Assembly: GCA_963978895.1 (NCBI GenBank)
Contig: OZ022247.1
Coordinates: forward strand, 22,155,153 to 22,219,152
Source of the DNA: Erpobdella octoculata
Lineage: Eukaryota; Annelida; Clitellata; Hirudinida; Erpobdellidae
DNA length: 64,000 nucleotides
Direction of reading: 5' to 3'
The position numbers and the translations under genes were made by a program. The notes below the pieces were generated by a model. The model did no database searches. It saw only the letters and a program-made list of their open reading frames with translations, and had not been told where the DNA came from. Below, in pieces: positions 34,669-46,849 of this stretch (positions are counted from its first letter, which is position 1; the number at the start of each line of letters is the position of its first letter).

Positions 34669-37600
34669 TCAAAGATTGTTGAGACCAGCGTAGACGACGG
34701 TCCAGAAAGACCACTCCAGGTTTGGCACAAGACTGTTATTTGGGTAGCCATTTCTGTGCTTGTTCAACTCGCAGACGCCCAACTTAATGTTATAATTGAA
34801 GGAATCACATTCGTATGGTCCCAGTTTGTTGCAGTAAATTATGCAGTTCAATGGACGATTTTCTTCAAAGGTTGACGTTGTGGAAAACGTCATATTAACT
34901 AATTTTGCATTTGTGTACTGTCTTTTCCAAATTTTTGCTAAAAAAATAATGAAATCGAATTCTATCAATTTGTTAGCATGCACTTTATCTAAATTGTTTT
35001 GAAATACACTATGCTATTTATTTGAAGCAACAAGCAACCAGCACAATCACAAACTATAAAATTATTTACATTAAGTTTACATCTTAACTATAAAAGTTAA
35101 TGTCAGTTTTTCTGTAAATCGTTTAATTATAAAATTATGTACAAAAATTATTTTGTAAATTAAAAATGTCATCAAATGAATTTTTTATAGTTTACCATTA
35201 GAATCGTAAGCAGGGTAAGCTTCTATTTCACAGGCTCCAAAATATCCATCCAATGCCCCGTAAGCTTGTTGAGCAATAAAATATCTATAAGCAGGAAGGT
35301 TGGCATTGCACTTCATGGCTGATCTGCTGCCTGAGGTTACCTTATCATTGTACCTGCCACACAGGGGGTAGTTTCCGCGAACCAAAGAAGTGAAATCGGT
35401 GTTTGAAAATCCCACAAGAAAATTCTGATAACGAGGCACAGCTGTTTGAAAATGTTAAAAAAAAGTATTTGATTTTGTAAAGGAAACGACAAAACAAGCA
35501 GCCACAACATATTTTCGTATGTCAATAAAAATTTATAACGCGAGACTTTATAAACAACATTTTTATTGGTTGTATATTATATACCCGGCGTTTTTTAGAG
35601 GTTTTTAACGTTTTTTTTTACTTTTTTCTCTTTCTTGCGTTTCACTTTTTTTTTATCTTTTCCCTCTATCGTTTTCTTCCCCGCTCGTTCTCCCGCTTAC
35701 TTTCCGGCTCCTTTTTTTTTCCTTCTTCTTCCTCCTAACTTTCTTTTGCTCATAAAAAGTAAAAAAAATTGTTAAAATTGTTTGAGACATTCTTTAAACT
35801 TTGAATTTTGTTACGCAATAGCTTTTTATGTTTGAATTTTTGGCCATAAATTTTTTTCAATTTAAAAAAAACACTGTCCTATCTTTTTTCTCTTTGGGAT
35901 AAACCTCAATGCCAAATTTCATTAAAGTTGTTCCATAGGTTTGGATTTTTATAGAAGACAGACCACTTTCCATTGTTCTTTTGACTTCAAATTTTGCACA
36001 TAATTGTACTCTTGAAAACATTAAACGAATCCAGGGACGTTTTTGAAGTAGAACAGGGAAGGCCGCCCAAAAACTTTCAAAGTAATTTTTTTAGAAGATT
36101 TTTAACTTTTAATCAAAACGTTTTGGAAAAAATACCTACGACTAATCATTCCCGGTCATTAGTTATTTATGGAGGCAAAAGTGTAAAGATAGAAACGTGG
36201 TTTACACAATAACAATACATAAATTTAAAAACGTTTTTTGGGGGCAAAACAGCCTGCATTCCCCCCCCCCCCCCCCGAAATTTTCTAAAAATAATATTTT
36301 GAAAAATAAATATGAAGGAAGCTTCAGAAAAAATTTAGAAAAATAACCTCTACCTTGATAAGTATCCCTAATTCCATCCACAGCTCTAGAGGAATCTCGA
36401 ACCCCTGAACCTCCCGTATATGTCTGGGATTGTTTTTTATATAAGACGTTTTCTCTTTTTGGTAAAACTGTCAGAAGAACGGTTTTTTATTTATCAGTTA
36501 CAAATGTTAAAACAAAGTAATTTTGATTAATTTTTTAAGCAATTTAATGTTTAATTTTATTATTTATTCCACAACCTTCACTCCAGATGCCTTCAACATG
36601 GACTTCACAAATTTGCAGTGGAACAACAGAAGAAGAAGGTTGTGCTATGATGACATATCTTCCAACAGATGAGGGACCAGCTAAACACGTGTAATTAGCT
36701 ATATTATTTATTCCATCCGATATTTCTGATTCTAAGGTACACATATTAGAAATTGATTCTAATTTTAGTGATTCCTTGAAACTTCCTGAGTCAGTCGCTA
36801 CAACGACATTGTCTGCAAAAAACAAGTAAAATCAAATAATACCATAATAATAACGGCGTTCGTCTGTAGTCCGAATAATGGATGATTCAAATATCGCCAA
36901 ATTTACCAGAACTCACTGGTCTGCAATAAAATACTGCACAAGCCTTATTTTCGCGACTCAAAGCTCAAAGGGTTTCGTCCCGTGCGATACCCGATATAGT
37001 CCGTTTCATAGAACAAATTTCCAGACCCGGTCTTCTCCGGTTTACAGGCCAAACTTCCAGGCCCGGCCCGGTTTGTTTGTACAGGACTAAAATGCTTGAC
37101 AAAAGATCTAGGCCAGTCCCGCCTGAAAACCTTAAAATCAAGGCCCGGCGTAGCCGCCCCGTGCAATACTCTAGCGTGTAAGGTGACGGATAGCCGTTAA
37201 AAAGAGGCACCGTATTACAGAGCTTGCAATAGCTACAGTTTAATAGCCACATTACTAAAAATTCACAGATGAAAACATGAAAAGTTATGCGTTTGTAGTT
37301 GTATATTTTATAATTTCTATAATCAAGTATTTATAATTGGGTTTCAAAATTGCTTGCTTACTTGATATGCCAATGGACCAAACTGTTATTTCTTTTATGC
37401 TATAGCTCCAAATGAGATCCAAATACATCCACTGGTAACCAGATGAAGATGACACAAAACAGGAATCTGAACTGATTAGACCATCGACTGTCAGAAATGC
37501 CGTACTCCAATTTGTATAAGAACTCTGATTGGCCATTTTGTACAGTGCCACATTGCCACCAACCACATTTAAATACAGGATTACTTAAAGAAGATTAATT

Positions 37601-37715
37601 TTATTATTTAATGCAATGTTGTAAAAACGTTCATTTTTTAAATTAATTTTTCATTAAAAGTGATAAAAAATAACTAAAACTTACTCCAAAAAATTGAAGT
37701 TTTCACTGTGTTCAT
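34669..37715 (-). CDS. FTP-FTP-PAN protein, copy 5, with truncated exon C
   Basis: Exons on the minus strand: 37715-37685 (MNTVKTSIFW), A 37583-37362, B 36812-36576, partial C 36467-36354, D 35441-35196, E 34937-34669. Exon C stops matching its paralogues after RDTYQ; the following ~120 bp, including the normal donor, is replaced by unrelated AT-rich sequence. At that point a Gly codon reading GGT, where copies 6 and 8 have GAT, creates CAAG|GTAGAG. This is a usable-looking phase-1 donor that would give a 114-nt exon and a 372-residue protein. Without it the gene is dead. The second FTP domain loses its NWIKVDM...DYMAITIR strand either way, so at best this domain is damaged. Otherwise it is the block partner of copy 7. 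Confidence 0.6.
35575..35975 (-). mobile_element. degraded Helitron-type element in the C-D intron of copy 5
   Basis: On the minus strand it has AACGCCGGGTATA at the left edge, C/T-rich text matching the CGGGAG-type units of the intact Helitrons in reverse, and a TATAAAAATCC-like 5' region. The equivalent at 47700-48190 in copy 7 shows it was present before the block duplicated. Confidence 0.4.
36838..37260. mobile_element. old GGCCCGG-rich element in the A-B intron of copy 5
   Basis: A GC-rich island in AT-rich intron, with repeated GGCCCGG/CCAGGCCCGG words. A related but diverged stretch lies at 49880-50460 in the A-B intron of copy 7. No coding capacity or clear ends. It probably predates the block duplication. 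Confidence 0.4.
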
Positions 37716-39906
37716 TATGTTGCCTGTTTGCGCTATCATCTGCTGTAAATATATGTAAACAACATGATTAAATTTTTTAATATACCTTTTAAAACATCGT
37801 ATAACTTACTTAACTTTCTGTGTATCAACTATATATGACCGATTTCTGTAAACTTCAACGCTGAAATCGGTTGATATGATTTAACGCAGTTTTATTTAAA
37901 TGTTACAAAGCAGGTTAGGTAAATTCAAACATTTATCACGACTTTTTGTTCTCTTTGATAATTTTCCAGGTACGTGTGTTTGCAATCGATCATTGATATA
38001 ATGGAGATTGCACTGGTAACTTCTACTTCCAAAATAAAATAAATGTTTTCTTTTGTTTGAAGTATTGAATGATGGAATTCGTGCAACTGTAATTGTGCTA
38101 CAAAAAATAAGTCGATTTTTTAAGTACATTTATATAAATGTGAAAGTAGTAAACTTGCTTTGCATGTTAATGGCTGTAAATTTGTATCGTTGTTGTAAAC
38201 AAATGATTTATTTTATGCATGCTTTTGTTTACAATTTAAATACAATCGAACTCGATGCAATATTCCAACATTTCATTTTGACAGTATTTTTTGCCGAAAA
38301 TTTAAAAAAAGTTTGAAATTTTGCTACATTAAAGGTTGAATGGATTTTTTCAGTACGTAACCTTTAGTGTATTTTTTGAGTCGATTAAAAACCCTCTTTT
38401 TCATAGTGGCTGAAGTTGCCACAACATTTCAGTATTTGAATAAAGTTTTATAAAATAAAATAAAAATTTTAAATTTGCATCAATTAGTTTAAGCAAAAAA
38501 GGCGTTTTAAATTTTGAGTTTCGAAACAAAAAATTTATTTTAATGAGATTTTTTCCAACTTAAATGTTGTTTGATAAGTGCTATTATTGGTTTTTTTTAC
38601 GAAATGAACCTTATTTTTGGAACTATTTAAATTATTTTAGTTAATATAAGTTTTCAAAATCTTTGAAATTATGCGAAAAATGCGAGATATTATTGCATTT
38701 GAAGATTTAAAAATATTCGCTTTTGCCACAAACAAAGTTTTTTCTCCAGAGACGAAGAGTAATTGTCACTTGGTTGTATTTGTAGTCTTCTGTATAGTCA
38801 ACTGTGATACGTCCAGTCCGGGTTTTTATTTTAGAGATATCTAAACTGGTCAGACCACGTTGGGGGTTTTTGTGGCAAATATAAGGATTTTAGGTCTGTA
38901 GATATAAGCTCTGAAGTTGGATATTTTAGCTGTTGAAATTGGTCGGGCCGCAAAAAGTGACCAATGCAGGACTCTAATCAGTATTAATTTATACGCTTTT
39001 TGGCGGAAAATTTTATTTTTAGTGTCTAATTTTTTTTTATTTAACTCATCCAAATAGTGTTAAAGTGTGAAATTTGTTTAGTTGAGCCACAATTAAAATA
39101 ACTTTTTTTGATAGAAACTAAAAAGCCTATTTTTATTATTTTTTCAAATATGTGACAGAACCATCAAGCAACTTGATTCAAACTAAATCATTTAAAATCA
39201 AATTTTAGTTACAGAGAATGGTTTTACCGTTGTAATAAATTTGCAACGGAACAGATTTTCCGAAACAAGTTTATGTTTCGGAATTCAATATCTCATAGTG
39301 TTTCATGCTGAGGCTGCTTGTCTGCTTTATACTGTTTTACTGACTGAATGAATGAATACAAAAAACTCTTTAAAAATTGTTGTTTTTGGAAATTTGATTC
39401 ATATTCAAAATTCTCTGACATCAACCAAAGTTATCTCAGCTAATTCAAAGCCTTTCTAAAGAAGAATTTGAAAGACTTCATACCAATACAGTGAAGATAT
39501 TTGCTCTTCTGTTATTTTTTCGTTTTTATTTATGTACAAGGTTAAAGACTCGCAGGAACATTGTTTTTTTATGTTGCCTTTTATTTGTTTTGTGATAATT
39601 AATTTTGTTTTTATAAATAAATTTGTTTAAATTAAAAGAAACTTTGAGCTCAGCAGAGTAGTTTTTTGTACTGCTTGAAAATAGATCGATACTAAAACAA
39701 TAGCTTTAAAAACAACAAAATTACTTGTAGTGAAAAATTTTTTTAAATATTTGTTTGTAAATCAAAAATAAAATTTTTAAGTTTATTTTTTTAATTATTT
39801 ATCTTTTTAAAAAATTGCATACTTCAACTTTAAACGTAAAAGTTGATGAAAATCAATTAAAAGACACTAGTCACAACGTCCATGAAGGAGCTAACTTTCA
39901 AAAATG
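37716..39906. other. spacer between copies 5 and 6
   Basis: No gene. 37774-38700 matches the 5' flank of copy 7 (50989-52020). 39630-39900 matches the 3' flank of copy 8 (55640-55920). The intervening 38720-39630 has no counterpart in block 2, where a hAT MITE and a Penelope-like element occupy the interval. An ACCGATTT...AAATCGGT inverted repeat occurs near 37838-37872. Confidence 0.5.
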
Positions 39907-42900
39907 TCAAAGATTGTTGAGACCAGCGTAGACGACGGTCCAGAAAGACCACTCCAGGTTTGACACAAGACTGCCTTCTGGGTAGCCATTTCTGTGCTTG
40001 TTCAATTCGCAGATGCCCAACTTAATGTTATAATTGAAGGAATCACATTCGTATGGTCCCAGTTTGTAACAGTAATATATGCAGCTCAATGGAGTTTTCT
40101 TCTCTAAAGTTGAAATCGTGCCAAACGTCATATTCTCCAGTTTCACATTTATTTGCTTTTTCCAAATTTTGGCTAATATGAGAAAATAAATATTTGAAAT
40201 AGCGATCGAAACAGCAAACCAATTAAATTGTCTTTCCAAAATATAATTTTAGTTATTAGAAACTACTTGTATTTATATGCAGTCCAAAAAAAATTTAAAT
40301 TTATAAATAGATTATCTCATAAATATAGGCGTAAAGATATATATTTATAAATGTGGGTTTTGGTGTTTATGGGCAAGTGCTTGGTGGAGTTTCTTAGATA
40401 AACCAGCAGTTACTCCTGTCAGAAAAAAAAACAAATAATTTGCAAAAGCCACTTTATTAACCCTGCTACTAGCAAAGGTAAAATAACAATGATCAAAATT
40501 CGGTCAAATCTTGTGACCAAATTAAAAAAAATCAAGGGTCTTGTAGGAGTAATTTTGTACTAAATCACAAAATTTCATCAAATTCTGATCATAAGTGTAG
40601 CAGGGACCGCTTTTCCAAGCACATCCGGAGTCGTTTGTGACCCCATTGGTAAAATAGGGGTTAACATCTAGGTCAGCAACAGATCCAAAGGAAAACATTT
40701 AGGGAGAGAATGTTGGATATTCAATATGCATACATCCCTACCAAATCATGAAAAAACATTGTATGCGCTACAATACTTTTTTAAGCTGTAGATGAGTTGT
40801 TGAGTTTGTGTTGCTTCGATTGTGTTGTCAGTGAATCGTTGTAGCAATTGCAAACAGTCTAGAATGTTATACCATGTTATTAGAAAACTAGCTGCCCAAA
40901 ATCGATTTTCTGCAGAAGTTATAAAAACCTCGGCCACCCAGTTTTGCAGAAAAAGCTCAAGAAATGTTCACTTTTGATTAATTGGTTTTTTCTTGTACAA
41001 CGACTCTGTCTAAAAAGGGTAGTGTGATGAAGCATGGATTATATTGAACTACATGTATTACTATACTATGTCCCGAGATAATGCATCTGCTACCGCATTT
41101 ACTTTGCTTGGCAGTTATGCTGTCGTGTCACTAACTAAACAGTTTTGGAAATAAAGCTTTTTTGGAAATCTAGTTTAGAGAAAATACCGTTTGATGGTAT
41201 CCGTGACTGTAAACCATCAATGCCTGAAAGCATTCAGAACTGTTTACTCGTGTATAGTAACCAATTGTGAAGCACCAGCTATCACACAATTTTTTTTAAT
41301 TCGATAAAACGAAATAGCACATTCTAAAAAAGACCTAATCGTGCTATAAAGACGAGTTTCATTGTTTATTTTCACTATGCTTCTATTTGCTTCACCTGAT
41401 GTTTGTTTGCATGTGTAGTAACAATCTTGTAATCGATTTTTCGATCACTTCCTATTGCTTTTTTGACTTCAAATGTTGTACACAAACGTACTATTAAAAA
41501 CAATACACGAATCCATGGACGTCATTTGGGGGGGGGGGCATGATGGCCGGTGCTTTCCTTTCTCAAACAATTAAATATAGAGAAAGGTTTTAGAAAATTT
41601 TTGAAAAAAGTACCTACGACTGTCTCCCTCCCCCGGTCATCAATTGTTTTTGGAGGCAAAAGTGTGTATATAAAGGGCGTGGTTTATAAAAATATTTTTT
41701 CCATAAAGCTTTTTACTTCTATCCAGTAAAACGTCTAAAATAAGACTAGAAAAAACTAATAATGGGAACGTTGTCAGATGTGCAGATGTGAATCTGATTT
41801 TAACGAAAATTAATAAACAAATTCTGAAAAATTTAACATAAAAATATTTCAATCTTTCAAACTCAAAAAACAAACCATTAACATCATATGCAGGATAGGC
41901 TTCCAGTTCACAAGCTCCAAAATGACCATCTCCTCCGTTAAAGGCTTGCTGAGCAATGAAGTATCTATAAGCAGGAAGGTTGGCATTGCACTTCATGACT
42001 GCTCTGGTGCCTTGGGGCACAATACCATTGTACCTGCCACATAAGGGATAGTCCCCACGAACCAAAGAAGTGAAATCAGTTATTGAAAACCCCACAAGAA
42101 AATTGGCAGTGCGACTAGTAGCTGTTTAAATAGTTTATGTTTCTAATTGAAACACGATCTAATAAATTAATACAATTATAATGATTCTACTTTTAATTTG
42201 ATAACTATTTTTAAATGTAAAAAATTGCCAAAAAAACTAGCCGTATGAAGAATCTCGGATGGTAATTGCTATATAATCAATGTTGTATGTATTAACCATG
42301 TCCACCTTTATCCAATTTTGTGCGTGACTACCTTCGCTTGTTTCCCAGCAAGAACCTCTATCTTGATATGTATCTCTGATTCCATCAACGGATCTAGAAG
42401 AATCCTGAACTCCTGATCCCCCGGAGTAGGTTTTAGATTGTTTTTTGTATAGGATATTTTTCCTTTCCGGCAAAACTGATGTTTCAAATTAATTTTATTT
42501 TAAAGGTAAATATTTACAATTTAATTTTAAAAAATGTCACGTTTAATGTTATGATTAGTTTTATAATTTATTCAACAACCTTCACTCCAGCTGCCTTCAA
42601 CTTGGACTTCATAAATTTGCAGTGGAACAACAGAAGAAGAAGGTTGTGCTATGATGACATATCTTCCTACAGATGAGAGTAAAGCTGAACAAGTGTAATT
42701 AGTTATATTATTTATTCCATCCGATATTTCTGATGATAACGTGCAAACATTAGAAAGCGAATTCATGGCCTTTGATTTTTTGAAACTTCCCGAGTCAATC
42801 GCCACGACGATATTATCTGCAAGAAACAAATCGTACATTTTGAAACTCTCAATGCACTAATTGAATTTCAAAAACTTGAATAATTTTTTTTTAATTAGAT

Positions 42901-43661
42901 TGTTTATAAACTATATTTAACTCTTTTACTGTTCTACTCACCTGATACATTCTTGCTCCAAACTGAGATATTTTGAATCTTGTAATTCCAAATCAGATCC
43001 ACATACATCCATTGGTAGCCAGATGAAGATGATACAAGACTAGCACTTGGATCAGTTAAGCCATCGATTGCAAGAAATGCAGTATTCCAAACAGTATAAG
43101 ATTTCTGCGTAGCGATTTTGTACAGAGCCACATTTCCTTCGATCACACTCAGATACACGAAGACTTATAATGTTGCAAATTTTAATTTTTATGTAGTTAA
43201 AAATATTTTTAAAAAATTTCAAATAATCTATATAAAAATGACTTTGTGTGTATGTATGTATATATGTCCTTTATGCATTGCTACACCATTCATCCGATCG
43301 TAATAAAATGTTCACACAGCCTTGAGAGTCAGTAGAAAAAGGTTTTTGTAAAAAAAATTGAGATCAGTCAAAAATGAGCAAAAAACGGGAACTGGAGAAT
43401 GAGCGGGAACGGAAAAACAAGCGGTGACAGAGAAGTGACAGGGAGCGAAGGAGCTAGCAGGAAAGGGAAAGTGACCGGGAACAGGAGAGCAAGCGGGAAA
43501 GGAAACGGAGCGAAAGAGAAAAACCTCTAAAAAAACCCCGGGCAACGCCGGGTACCCCGCTAGTAATAATTATAAAGTTCGTATATAGAAACAAAAGTTA
43601 TTTCAAACTTACGCCAAAAGCTAAAATGTATCACAGCGTGGATTTGTTTACACGTCATCAT
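39907..43661 (-). CDS. FTP-FTP-PAN secreted lectin-like protein, copy 6
   Basis: Exons on the minus strand: 43661-43613 (49 nt), A 43163-42942, B 42816-42580, C 42475-42242, D 42121-41876, E 40172-39907 (266 nt). They total 1254 nt, or 417 residues. The longer exon 1 gives signal peptide MMTCKQIHAVIHFSFW joined to LFVYLS. The PAN exon is one codon shorter than in copies 1-5. Exon C ends TACG|GCTAGT, a GC in place of a GT donor; copy 8 shares it, while the related copy 7 has TATG|GTTTGT. Either this is a GC-AG intron or a splice defect inherited by both copies. Intron 1 holds a Helitron. The 1.7-kb D-E intron has old repeats. All other junctions are GT-AG, phase 1. Confidence 0.75.
43227..43563 (+). 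mobile_element. non-autonomous Helitron in intron 1 of copy 6
   Basis: 337 bp from TCTATATAAAAATG (after A) to CTAG (before T), with hairpin CCCGG-GCAACG-CCGGG 8 bp upstream of CTAG. The paralogous intron of copy 8, around 59320-59345, lacks it and reads through AAATTATAATATTTATAAAG, providing the empty site. The insertion therefore came after the two-gene block duplicated, or was lost precisely from copy 8. It has no ORF of its own. Confidence 0.9.
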
Positions 43662-44787
43662 CCTAAATTTCATGCAAAAATATGTTTAAAACTTGTTAAT
43701 ATTCTCGCCTCTTTGCTACAGCGCCATCTCAATGCCAAGCAACTTTACTTTATTTATTTCTTTTCTTATTGATTATTCTTGCTCTGTGTTCTTCTGAAGT
43801 GAGCCCGAAAACAATATGCGCACAATAGAAGTGACATTGCTTTTTCTATATCGGGAAATGCGCTTTTGTTCAACTATATGAACAAATACAATAACATCGC
43901 TCAGTTGGCGCCTGAAATTTATGAAAATTTAAATAAACTTGAATTTTGTTTCTTTGTTATTACTATCCATTATTCAGGTCTGCAAAAAACATTCAACTCA
44001 CTTTTCAGAAAAAAATCACTTGAATAACTTCTGATCAAACAATGAAAAACTTGTTTGCGTCTAAAAGCATTATTGTTGGAAGCTTTATAAAATTTCATTA
44101 AAGCAATTTCCAGATATAAACAAACTTCTATTTTAATGTTGTTTGAAAGTTTTCAACAAAAATAAAACAAAATGTGAAAAAACAGGCAATTTGTTTTCCT
44201 TACAAAACAGGTAAATCCAAGTTGGAAACGACTTGACTCAGAGAGCAGTAGACGTATACCCAGTATCCAGTGGACGCGTTCAAGGATCAACTGGCACATT
44301 GTTTGTTGAACCATTACCCGTCAGCACAGAATGACAGAAGGACCTGATGCTGAAGCACTTCTTCATCAATTTTACATACAAAATATCAAAACGATAAACT
44401 TACATTTAATGATAATTGAATAAGCTAACTTAAGTTCATTTCTGAATGTGCAAAATCCTCGTCTTTTTACAAACTTTGATTTAGGTTACAATCTCCGTTT
44501 GTGTATGCGTGTGTCTTTCTCTGTACGCAAATCTTGCAAGTAAAATTTAACCAGCTTTTTAACTAGATAAGAAGCTGAAACTTTCAGCAAAGCTTTATAT
44601 TGGGTGACAATACATGATTCAATGAAAAACATATAAAACAAGTAAATTAAAAACGAATTTTTAAAACCAATGCTCTTATATGTAATTAAAACACAAATTT
44701 TGCAATCAATTTTTTCTTATATTACTCTTTTATTTTATATTAAAGTCGAACTATCTTAATTATATCGAAATATCGAAATTAATTAAA
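43662..44787. other. 5' flank of copy 6
   Basis: No gene. 43662-44150 matches the 5' flank of copy 8 (59433-59930), including GCCTCTTTGCTACAGCGCC. 44483-44625 is the inverted partner of the repeat at 28695. Confidence 0.5.
44483..44625 (-). repeat. interspersed repeat, inverted partner of 28695-28832
   Basis: The reverse complement of the repeat in the copy 3 intron, sharing CTCTGTACGCAAATCTTGCA and the adjoining sequence. Confidence 0.7.
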
Positions 44788-45005
44788 ATTAACTAAATTA
44801 ATTGACTTATTGTAAAACTAATAATTGAATATTGCATTGTCTTCTATTTTGAGCATGTATGCAAAATTTGAAAAAAATCTATCATCAGGAAGTGACTCAA
44901 AAATTGATTGCAAGATTTGAAACAGACAGAGAAACAAACAGACAGACAGAGAAACAAACAGACAGACAGAGAAACAGAGACGACGAGTTAATAAAAGCAT
45001 TGGTA
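44788..45005 (+). repeat. direct repeat, left copy (218 bp)
   Basis: Begins ATTAACTAAATTAATTGACT and ends AAAGCATTGGTA. It is almost identical to 45211-45388, except that it carries two extra 20-bp units (GACAGACAGAGAAACAAACA). An inverted, diverged relative occurs at 63050-63160, so this is an interspersed family that was also locally duplicated. Confidence 0.9.
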
Positions 45006-45162
45006 ATAATAATAAAAATATCATCAAAAAGCATCGAATTTAAATATCTCAACTATTTTCATGAACATTTCGTACACGCTTGAGAATCGCGGTCAGTGAG
45101 TGTGGTTCGTGTTAACTTGGTAAAATAGTCTGCCAGTCGGTTAGCGTTTTGTGGTCAAGAAA

Positions 45163-45205
45163 ACCCTCAAGAAAACCCTCAAGAAACCCCTCGATAAAAT
45201 CCTCA
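45163..45205. repeat. 12-13 bp tandem repeat (AACCCTCAAGAA)
   Basis: Four imperfect units of AACCCTCAAGAA between the two longer direct repeats. Confidence 0.8.
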
Positions 45206-45210
45206 AGAAA

Positions 45211-45388
45211 ATTAACTAAATTAATTGACTTATTGTAAAACTAATAATTGAATATTGCATTGTCTTCTATTTTGAGCATGTATGCAAAATTTGAAAAAAA
45301 TCTATCATCAGGAAGTGACTCAAAAATTGATTGCAAGATTTGAAACAGACAGAAAAACAGAGACGACGAGTTAATAAAAGCATTGGTA
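45211..45388 (+). repeat. direct repeat, right copy (178 bp)
   Basis: Near-identical to 44788-45005 but 40 bp shorter, exactly two 20-bp GACA-rich units. Confidence 0.9.
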
Positions 45389-46019
45389 AAAAAATAAAAA
45401 CTTAATTTGAACATCTTTCGTATTTCTAAATCGAATGTATTTGAAATTAAAGTTTGTGATAAAAAATTCTTTTATTCCTTTACTTGTTTTATTTGCTGCA
45501 ACTGTTACGATATTAACTGGAAAAGTTTAAATTAAATGTTAAGAAATACACAGTTTAAAATATCACTTAAAATTTTGAAAAAAAATTATTAGAACACACT
45601 TCAAAATTAAAAAAAACCAAAATGTTTCAAATTTGTTTTTCTAGTGTAATTTATCATATTCTATAAATAATGTTTTTGAATTCTTAGAGAGAGAAAGCCT
45701 TTGTTTTCATCCGTTGCTTATCATTGTCATTTAAAAGCTTTTTTGTTTGCTGCTTTGCTGGTCCAACTGTGTTGCAGTTCGTCGCAGAAAGTTGTTTTTA
45801 AAATATAAATATAGTTAAAAATTTAAACTTACTTTATAAACAACTAGCTTGGATACCCACCGTTGGCCGGTTTCTTGGCCATAAAAGGTGTGCACATAAA
45901 ATATCTGAGATAAAACAACGGCGCGCTGCAAAGATAAAAAAATATCAGCAATGATATGTATGACTTGATACATTTTCAGTTAATTTAAAAATTTTTATAA
46001 TAAATTTATTTTATTTTTG

Positions 46020-46206
46020 CAGTGAAACCGCAAGAACTCGTCTCCATCCACGCGTTAATCCTGCAACATTCGTTTCCATACCCGCGGTAACCCCGTAACG
46101 CCATCTCTATTACCGCGGTATCCCCGCCTTATTCGTCCCCATTTCCGCGGAATTACCGCAAAATCCGCGGTATTCCCGCTGTCCCCACTACCGTGCACAT
46201 CTCTAG
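46020..46206 (-). mobile_element. GC-rich DNA-transposon terminal fragment
   Basis: Repeated CCGCGGTA and CCCCG words in otherwise AT-rich DNA, ending on the minus strand in TAGAGATGTGCACGG, which resembles the terminus of some hAT families. Only one end is visible. The family call is tentative. Confidence 0.35.
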
Positions 46207-46386
46207 TACACAAAACCGCTCAATAAAGAGTCGTTCTAGCATAGTATAAACCATTAGTTGTGCTCAATAGCACAAGTCGGTTGCGTGGGTAAATTAACCT
46301 GAATTGAAGGTTATACATATATATAAAACATCCTCTACATCTTAGCGCTTTATTTACTTCTGCTAACATATGAGCGTCATAGGCCT

Positions 46387-46616
46387 TCAGATGCCTCTAA
46401 CTTGGACTTCGCAATTTTGAAGTGGATCAACCGACGAAAAAGGTTGTGCTATGATGACATATCTTCCAACAGATGAGGGACCAGCTGAACACGTGTAATA
46501 AGTTATATTATTTATTCCATCCGATATTTCTGATTTTAAAGTGCACATATTAGAAAAAGATGCAATGGTCACTAAATTCTTGAAATTTCTTGAGTTAATC
46601 GCCATGACTAATTTTT
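46387..46616 (-). pseudogene. orphan exon B of an FTP-PAN gene
   Basis: About 230 bp matching exon B (CTLKSEISDGINNI, SSVGRYVIIAQP) after a TATAG acceptor. It ends in an in-frame TGA where the paralogues have TGG, and it lacks the normal donor. The sequence SRNFKNLVT makes it closest to copy 4. It has no neighbouring exon A or C. It sits exactly between the end of block 1 homology and the start of block 2 homology (about 46672), so it probably marks a recombination junction. Confidence 0.85.
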
Positions 46617-46849
46617 CTATAATAATTTAAAATAATAAAACTACATCTATAATAAAATTTAAAATTCTAAAACTTTTTTTTATTTAATTTATTGACATCA
46701 AACAAAACACAACATAAAAGAAGCTAAAAGCAAACAAAACATTACTACAGCGTCATTTTGATCCACAAAAAGTTATTTATAATAAGATGAAGTTAATGAG
46801 TGATGTCAGCACTGAATTTTAATGTTTAATAAATGTTTTCATAAGAATG

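Noticed and set aside
36259..36276. Long poly-C run, and a poly-G run at 41527
   Set aside because: Both are homopolymers in old repeats, possibly with sequencing or assembly length error; no structure beyond that.
40746..40937. Conserved small ORF also at 56534-56725
   Set aside because: It lies in the D-E introns of copies 6 and 8, which are recent duplicates, so similarity is not evidence of coding constraint. An old repeat remnant is more likely.
44859..45083. Lys/Gln-rich plus-strand ORF
   Set aside because: It is a translation of GACA-rich tandem units in a non-coding direct repeat.
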